From Methylophaga sp. (GTDB taxonomy: Bacteria; Pseudomonadota; Gammaproteobacteria; Nitrosococcales; Methylophagaceae), in NCBI GenBank assembly GCA_014762585.1, contig JABURN010000050.1:1-12393 (forward strand): DNA of 12,393 nucleotides. The letters are read 5' to 3'. Of the stretch, positions 7,810-12,393 are shown piece by piece (the first letter of the stretch is position 1; the number at the start of each line of letters is the position of its first letter). The position numbers and the translations under genes are program-made. The notes below the pieces were generated by a model. It saw only the letters and a program-made list of their open reading frames with translations. It did no database searches and had not been told where the DNA came from.

Positions 7810-9774
7810 ATGGCTCAAGAAAATATCGAATCCAATCTGCATGAAGATCGTCAGTTTCCACCCAGTGAAGCTTTTGTTGAGAGCGCTGCACTGCATGCTG
7901 ATGACTTGGAAGCGCTTTACAGCAAAGCTAAAAATGATCACGAAGGCTTCTGGGCTGATCTGGCACGTGAACTGATCGACTGGAAACAGCCCTTCACAAC
8001 AACGCTGGATAGCAGCAATGCGCCACATTATCGCTGGTTCCCGGATGGCAAACTCAATGTCTCCTACAACTGCCTTGATCGCCAGCTGGAAAAGAATGCA
8101 GACAAAACGGCCATCATATTTGAAGGTGAAAAAGGCGATGTTGAGCACGTCAGCTATCGCGAATTGCACAAGAAAGTGTGCGTCTTTGCTAACGCGCTGA
8201 AAGCACAGGGTGTTAACAAAGGTGACCGGGTCATTATCTATATGCCAATGATTACCGAAGCCGTGATCGCAATGCAGGCCTGCGCCCGTATTGGTGCGAT
8301 TCACTCGGTGGTCTTTGGTGGCTTTTCGGCTTCATCTTTAAAAGATCGGATTGAAGATACCGGTGCCAAAGTCGTTGTTACTGCGGATGGTGGTAATCGC
8401 GGCGGCAAAGTGGTGCCACTCAAACAAACCACGGACCAGGCGCTGGAAAGTGGTTGTGAGACCGTGGAAACAGTGATCGTCTTTCAACGCTGCAACCAGG
8501 GTGTCGACATGAAAGACGGCCGTGATATCTGGTGGCATGATGCCACCCAAGGCCAGTCTGAAGACTGCGAACCGGAGTGGATGGATGCGGCCGACCCGCT
8601 GTTCCTACTCTATACCTCCGGCTCTACCGGTAAACCGAAAGGCATCCAGCATGGCTGCGCCGGTTATCTGCTTAACGCTATTACTACCATGCGCTGGGTG
8701 TTTGATATTCAGGATTCTGATGTGTTCTGGTGTACGGCCGATGTCGGCTGGATCACCGGTCACACTTATGTCGCCTATGGCCCACTGGCCACCGGTGCAA
8801 CTCAGGTCATTTATGAAGGTGTGCCTACCGTACCGGATGCCGGTCGCTTCTGGGATGTCTGTGCCCGTCATGGTGTCACCATTTTCTACACTGCACCGAC
8901 CGCGATTCGCGCTCTGATGAAAGTCGGTGATGATGTCCCCAACAGTTATGATCTGTCCAAGCTGCGTTTGCTGGGTACCGTTGGTGAGCCGATTAATCCG
9001 GAAGCCTGGATGTGGTATTTCAACGTCATTGGTCAGGGCCGCTGCCCGATTGTGGATACCTGGTGGCAGACTGAAACTGGAGCCCATATGATTGCGCCGG
9101 TGCCCGGTGTCACCCATGCCAAGCCCGGTTCCTGTACTCGCCCTCTTCCCGGTATTGATGCGGCTATCGTTAATGATGACGGTGAAGAAATCACCAAAGC
9201 TAACCACGGTGGCTATCTGGTTATCCGTAAACCCTGGCCCTCAATGATCCAGACTATCTGGGGCGATGATCAACGCTATAAAGACACCTACTGGCCGTAT
9301 TTTGGCGGTAAATATTATCTTGCTGGTGACAGCGCCCGTCGTGATGACGATGGTTTCTTCTGGATCATGGGTCGGATTGATGACGTGCTGAATGTCTCTG
9401 GTCACCGCCTTGGTACCATGGAAATTGAATCTGCGCTGGTCGCCCATGAACTGGTGGCAGAAGCGGCTGTGGTCGGTCGTCCGCATGATGTCAAAGGCGA
9501 AGCCGTGTTTGCCTATGTGGTGCTCAAAGGCACACGTCCTGAAGGTGGTGTCGATGAGAAACTGACCCAGGAACTTCGGAACTGGGTGGGTGAGCAGATT
9601 GGCCCTATCGCCAAGCCGGATGACATTCGCTATTCGGATAACCTGCCCAAAACCCGTTCGGGTAAGATTATGCGCCGTCTGCTTCGCGCCATTGCCAAAG
9701 GAGAGGAAATCACTCAGGATACATCGACTCTGGAAAATGAATCGATATTACTGCAACTCCAAGGTAAGGCTTAA
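7810..9774 (+). CDS. acsA: acetyl-CoA synthetase (AMP-forming acetate-CoA ligase)
   Basis: Cytoplasmic enzyme that activates acetate with ATP to acetyl-AMP and then transfers the acetyl group to CoA. The 654-residue length is close to E. coli Acs (652). ANL-superfamily motifs appear in order: P-loop [11 protein letters not shown] (268-278), [10 protein letters not shown] (391-400), DTWWQTETG (416-424), YLAGD (503-507), [13 protein letters not shown] (521-533), and [11 protein letters not shown] (613-623) with adenylation lysine Lys619, the residue whose acetylation inactivates Acs in enteric bacteria. Trp419 matches the E. coli Trp414 that closes the small acetate pocket, favouring acetate over longer acids; the neighbouring pocket position is Ile315 where E. 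coli has Val. The N-terminal ACAS-type region ([15 protein letters not shown]) is present. Downstream of the aldehyde dehydrogenase it completes acetaldehyde to acetyl-CoA. Its stop overlaps the hslR ATG by one base. Propionate could be a side substrate. Confidence 0.96.
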   Translation: MAQENIESNLHEDRQFPPSEAFVESAALHADDLEALYSKAKNDHEGFWADLARELIDWKQPFTTTLDSSNAPHYRWFPDGKLNVSYNCLDRQLEKNADKTAIIFEGEKGDVEHVSYRELHKKVCVFANALKAQGVNKGDRVIIYMPMITEAVIAMQACARIGAIHSVVFGGFSASSLKDRIEDTGAKVVVTADGGNRGGKVVPLKQTTDQALESGCETVETVIVFQRCNQGVDMKDGRDIWWHDATQGQSEDCEPEWMDAADPLFLLYTSGSTGKPKGIQHGCAGYLLNAITTMRWVFDIQDSDVFWCTADVGWITGHTYVAYGPLATGATQVIYEGVPTVPDAGRFWDVCARHGVTIFYTAPTAIRALMKVGDDVPNSYDLSKLRLLGTVGEPINPEAWMWYFNVIGQGRCPIVDTWWQTETGAHMIAPVPGVTHAKPGSCTRPLPGIDAAIVNDDGEEITKANHGGYLVIRKPWPSMIQTIWGDDQRYKDTYWPYFGGKYYLAGDSARRDDDGFFWIMGRIDDVLNVSGHRLGTMEIESALVAHELVAEAAVVGRPHDVKGEAVFAYVVLKGTRPEGGVDEKLTQELRNWVGEQIGPIAKPDDIRYSDNLPKTRSGKIMRRLLRAIAKGEEITQDTSTLENESILLQLQGKA

Positions 9775-10175
9775 TGGCGGATCAGAACGACCGATCTGAA
9801 TCACAACGTTTAGACAAATGGTTATGGGCTGCGCGGTTTTATAAAACCCGCAGCCTCGCCGTTGAGGCCATCAGCGGTGGTAAAGTCCATCTCAATGGTC
9901 AGCGGGTCAAACCCAGCCGCACAGTGCGGGTGGATGACAAGCTGACCATCTCCAAACCACCTTATGAGTTCGATATTGTGGTGCAGGGGCTCAACCTGCA
10001 ACGGCGCCCTGCGACAGAAGCACAGGAACTCTATCAGGAAACAGAAGACAGCCGGGAAAAACGCGAGCTGTTGCGTGAACAACTCAAAAACGAGCCGCTC
10101 GGCTTCCGTCAGCAAAAAGGCCGCCCCAGCAAACGCGACCGCCGTAATATCATTCGTTTCACCCGCCTGGATTAA
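9774..10175 (+). CDS. hslR: Hsp15, S4-domain ribosome-associated heat shock protein
   Basis: RNA-binding protein of 133 residues, the same length as E. coli Hsp15. Hsp15 binds free 50S subunits that carry a stalled nascent chain on tRNA and helps recycle them. The S4 RNA-binding fold covers about residues 11-60 ([18 protein letters not shown], then [17 protein letters not shown]). The C-terminal half is highly charged ([12 protein letters not shown]) and ends in a basic tail ([12 protein letters not shown]), both typical of the family. Its ATG overlaps the acsA stop as TAATG, with two AAGG elements (9761-9764 and 9766-9769) upstream, so it is translated by coupling to acsA. In many relatives hslR sits beside hslO (Hsp33); here it is linked to acsA instead. 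No heat-shock promoter can be seen inside the acsA end, though one could be missed by eye. Confidence 0.93.
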   Translation: MADQNDRSESQRLDKWLWAARFYKTRSLAVEAISGGKVHLNGQRVKPSRTVRVDDKLTISKPPYEFDIVVQGLNLQRRPATEAQELYQETEDSREKRELLREQLKNEPLGFRQQKGRPSKRDRRNIIRFTRLD

Positions 10176-10177
10176 AA

Positions 10178-10606
10178 ATGGCAGAGCGGGATTTTCTGTT
10201 GAATCAACTCGATACGAATCAAGATGCCCTGCGTTATGCAGTCGCTATGCAGAAAAAAGCCGCTGAAGTAGGTTTTGACTGGCCGGATATTGTGGGCGTC
10301 ATTGCCAAAATTCATGAAGAACTGGATGAACTCGGCGAAGAAATCGCTGATGATGCGGATAAAAACCGCTTAAAAGATGAGCTCGGGGATGTGCTGTTTG
10401 CCTGCTGCAATCTGGCCAGACACTTAGGCATAGACCCTGTGGAAGCCCTGCAAGGCACCAATCAGAAGTTTTACCGGCGGTTTAATTTTGTCGAGACCAG
10501 CGTGGCCGCTGCCAATAAAGGATTTGGCGATTTCAGCCTGGAAGAGCTCGATGCCTTCTGGGATCAGGCCAAGCTGCTGGAAAAACTGGACGACGGTGAG
10601 ATTTAG
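10178..10606 (+). CDS. single-domain MazG-type nucleoside triphosphate pyrophosphohydrolase
   Basis: Predicted all-alpha NTP pyrophosphatase hydrolysing (d)NTPs to the monophosphate and PPi. At 142 residues it is about half of full-length MazG (263 in E. coli) and resembles the catalytic C-terminal half: MQKKAAEVGFDWPD (24-37), the acidic helix KIHEELDELGEEI (44-56) with Glu47/48/51, the second metal-binding helix LKDELGDVLFACCNLARHLGID (split around Glu68 and Asp71), then the basic pair in KFYRRF (97-102) and a final SLEELDAFWDQAK. All expected Mg-binding acidic positions are present, so it should be active. It begins two bases after the hslR stop with only a weak ribosome binding site, implying coupled translation. 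Its TAG overlaps the fdhD stop on the other strand by four bases. Substrate is unknown; house-cleaning of abnormal nucleotides or lowering of (p)ppGpp are the family precedents. Confidence 0.88.
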   Translation: MAERDFLLNQLDTNQDALRYAVAMQKKAAEVGFDWPDIVGVIAKIHEELDELGEEIADDADKNRLKDELGDVLFACCNLARHLGIDPVEALQGTNQKFYRRFNFVETSVAAANKGFGDFSLEELDAFWDQAKLLEKLDDGEI

Positions 10607-11433
10607 CTGACGGTTTCAGAATGACTGAAGGCTTCAATGCCGTTATAGACCAGAAAGTGCTTGCCCTTGGCTCGAGCGACCATGCCGATACCGATCTGCT
10701 GCGCCAGCTTCAGCCCCATCTCGGTCACGCCGGAGCGGGACAGCAACAATGGCACCTGCATCTGAGCCACTTTAATGACCATCTCTGAAGTCAGCCGGCC
10801 AGTGGTATAAAAGACTTTGTCGTGCCCTTCAATGCCGTTCAGCCACATCCAGCCGGAGATGGCATCCACCGCATTGTGCCTGCCGACATCCTCAACAAAC
10901 ATCAGAATATCGGTACCATCACACAAGGCGCAGCCATGCACCGCTCCAGCCTGCTTGTACATTTCGTTGTATTCAGTCAGCGCCTTGAGCACCGCATAAA
11001 TGGAATCCGCGCTGAATGACGGACAAGTCAGTTTTAGTTCTGACAGCGAGTCCATGACATGTCCGAACATGGTGCCCTGACCACAACCACTGGTTACCGT
11101 ACGTCGAGAAGTTAACGCCTCAATATTGTCTTTGGCAGTGCGTGTGGTGACCGCCACCGCCTCCACGTCCCAGTCCACCTGAATCGATTCGATATCTTCC
11201 AGCTTGTCGACCAGCCCCTGATTTCGCAGATAGCCCAGTGTCAGCAGTTCCGGCTGGGCACCCAGGGTCATCAAAGTGACAATTTCAATGGTGTTGAGAT
11301 AGATAGTCAGGGGACGTTCGCCAGTCAGCGATACTTCGCGGCTTTCACCATTTTCATCGACCACGGTCGTGGTGTGTAGACGGTGAATACCGGCGTTGCT
11401 CATTTGCGGACGGTATTCAGCCACCCGTGACAC
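10603..11433 (-). CDS. fdhD: FdhD, formate dehydrogenase accessory sulfurtransferase
   Basis: Carries sulfur from cysteine desulfurase IscS to the molybdenum bis-MGD cofactor and is needed for active formate dehydrogenase. The 276-residue length is normal. Family landmarks are RPLTIYLN (40-47), TSGCGQGTMF (114-123), AGAVHGCALC (162-171), EDVGRHNAVDAISG (181-194), TTGRLTSEM (210-218) and LSRSGVTEMGLKLA (231-244). In E. coli the loop contains Cys121-x-x-Cys124. Here only the first cysteine remains (Cys117) and the second position is Gly120. A different pair, Cys168-Ala-Leu-Cys171, is present next to the conserved His166. The outermost start is GTG at 11431-11433, inside the end of moaA (17-base overlap). 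ATG at codon 11 (11401-11403) is an alternative; neither has a good ribosome binding site, fitting coupled translation from moaA. Confidence 0.93.
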   Translation of the reverse strand: MSRVAEYRPQMSNAGIHRLHTTTVVDENGESREVSLTGERPLTIYLNTIEIVTLMTLGAQPELLTLGYLRNQGLVDKLEDIESIQVDWDVEAVAVTTRTAKDNIEALTSRRTVTSGCGQGTMFGHVMDSLSELKLTCPSFSADSIYAVLKALTEYNEMYKQAGAVHGCALCDGTDILMFVEDVGRHNAVDAISGWMWLNGIEGHDKVFYTTGRLTSEMVIKVAQMQVPLLLSRSGVTEMGLKLAQQIGIGMVARAKGKHFLVYNGIEAFSHSETVS

Positions 11434-12393
11434 TCATATGGCGGAAAATTACCGGCTTGGCTTCAATATCAAAATCATGGCCTTCCGGTTTGATATCCAT
11501 TGACTTCACAATCGCCTGCTTGAGCTTTTCCATATCGCCCGGATGACGGCGGATAATATCACGCAGATCCATGGAATGTTCCTGCCCCAGGCACAACAGA
11601 AGTCGCCCCTCAGTGGTGACGCGCACCCGGTTACAGCTACTGCAGAAGTTGTGACTGTGGGGGGAAATAAAGCCGATGCGGCTATCGCTGCCAGCCAGCT
11701 GGTAATAGCGTGACGGACCACCGGTCGATGCAATGCTGGGCTGAAGATCAAAACGTGTCTGTAGCTTTTCCAGCACCTCATCACTGGAACAATAACTTTC
11801 ACCGCGATGGTGGCCCACCTGACCCAATGGCATCTCTTCGATATAAGAGATATCCATACCGTTATTGATCGCAAAATCCGCCAGGTCGATGATTTCGTCT
11901 TCGTTTCGACCTTTCATAATGACGGCATTGAGTTTGATGCGTTTAAAACCGGCCTGTTTGGCCGCCTCAATGCCTTTCATGACCTGTTCCAGCTCACCGG
12001 TGCGGGTCAGGGCTTTGAACCGCTCAGGGTCCAGAGAGTCCAGGCTGATGTTGATGCGATCCACACCCGCCTTAACCAGCGCTTCGGCATGCTTGGGTAA
12101 CTGAGAGCCATTGGTTGTCAGCGTCAGTTCTTTGAGTGAAGTGTTCCGCTTGAGCTGGCCAATCTGGTCAAAAAGCCAGTCTACATTACGCCGCACCAGC
12201 GGCTCACCACCTGTGATGCGAACCTTTTCTACTCCCAGCTCGCAAAAGGCTTTGAGCAGAAACACAATTTCTTCCAGCGTCAGCAGCTTTTCGCGCGGCA
12301 TGAACGTCATTTCCTCGTCCATGCAATAGACACAACGAAAGTCACATCGGTCGGTAATCGACATACGTACGTATGTAACTTTGCGTCCGAAGC
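11417..12393 (-). CDS. moaA: MoaA, GTP 3',8-cyclase of molybdenum cofactor synthesis (5' end beyond window)
   Basis: Radical SAM enzyme that, with MoaC, converts GTP to cyclic pyranopterin monophosphate, the first step of molybdopterin synthesis. The frame stays open to the right edge: codons upstream of the ATG at 12364 read FGRKVTYVR, the standard MoaA N-terminus, so that ATG is internal and about ten residues lie outside. Counting from that ATG, the radical SAM cluster is Cys7, Cys11, Cys14 (CDFRCVYC), the SAM-binding GGEP is at 52-55, and the second cluster is Cys241, Cys244 and Cys258 (CSSCNRVRV...LLLC), with arginines that contact GTP in relatives. The C-terminus ends in Gly-Gly, which is required for activity in characterised MoaA. 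It overlaps fdhD by 17 bases, so Mo-cofactor synthesis and formate dehydrogenase maturation are expressed together. Confidence 0.96.
   Translation of the reverse strand, partial: FGRKVTYVRMSITDRCDFRCVYCMDEEMTFMPREKLLTLEEIVFLLKAFCELGVEKVRITGGEPLVRRNVDWLFDQIGQLKRNTSLKELTLTTNGSQLPKHAEALVKAGVDRINISLDSLDPERFKALTRTGELEQVMKGIEAAKQAGFKRIKLNAVIMKGRNEDEIIDLADFAINNGMDISYIEEMPLGQVGHHRGESYCSSDEVLEKLQTRFDLQPSIASTGGPSRYYQLAGSDSRIGFISPHSHNFCSSCNRVRVTTEGRLLLCLGQEHSMDLRDIIRRHPGDMEKLKQAIVKSMDIKPEGHDFDIEAKPVIFRHMSVTGG

Noticed and set aside
7771..8304. 177-codon minus-strand open frame over the acsA start
   Set aside because: It overlaps the acsA ribosome binding site and N-terminus on the other strand and shows no protein-like features.
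8605..9207. 200-codon minus-strand open frame opposite acsA
   Set aside because: Antisense shadow of the conserved ANL core. The predicted protein has no motif, signal peptide or plausible ribosome binding site.
1..12393. Mobile element, CRISPR, toxin-antitoxin or defence system
   Set aside because: No transposase, integrase, spaced repeats, terminal inverted repeats or tRNA are visible. All genes are core metabolic or envelope functions, and the MazG homologue has no MazEF partner.

Overview
The window looks like ordinary chromosome from a mid-GC (about 50%) gammaproteobacterium. The basis is an adjacent tamA/tamB pair, an AldB/ExaC-type aldehyde dehydrogenase, a proteobacterial acetyl-CoA synthetase and an Hsp15 (HslR) homologue. 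The pairing of moaA with fdhD suggests a molybdenum formate dehydrogenase nearby, and a marine or methylotrophic gammaproteobacterium is possible, but the genus cannot be fixed from the sequence. There are no rRNA, tRNA, CRISPR, phage or insertion-sequence features, and base composition is even throughout. No stretch longer than about 165 bases lacks a gene.

Layout. On the left, minus strand: tamB (its 3' end lies outside the window) directly abuts tamA, the envelope transport and assembly module. Behind tamA, on the same strand, is an AraC-family regulator. It is transcribed divergently from a plus-strand run: an NAD-dependent aldehyde dehydrogenase closed by a strong intrinsic terminator, then acsA, hslR and a one-domain MazG-type pyrophosphohydrolase packed as an operon (1-base overlap, then a 2-base gap). 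The plus-strand run meets a minus-strand moaA-fdhD pair tail to tail, with the stop codons of mazG and fdhD overlapping. moaA runs off the right edge and lacks only a few N-terminal codons.

How the genes work together. Aldehyde dehydrogenase plus acetyl-CoA synthetase forms the standard route acetaldehyde -> acetate -> acetyl-CoA, as used when growing on ethanol. The AraC regulator is the obvious candidate controller of the dehydrogenase. A 7-base direct repeat (AGTCAAG) with a 21-base period lies just upstream of the best -35 candidate of the dehydrogenase gene, which is the usual operator layout of AraC-family activators. HslR and MazG are housekeeping stress and nucleotide-pool functions carried along in the acsA transcript. 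MoaA (molybdopterin synthesis) and FdhD (sulfuration of the Mo cofactor of formate dehydrogenase) form a coupled pair for formate dehydrogenase maturation.

No clearly new multi-gene system is visible. The best leads are the AraC operator and its effect on the regulator's start codon, and an FdhD that has lost the second cysteine of the canonical CxxC loop but carries another Cys-x-x-Cys further along.
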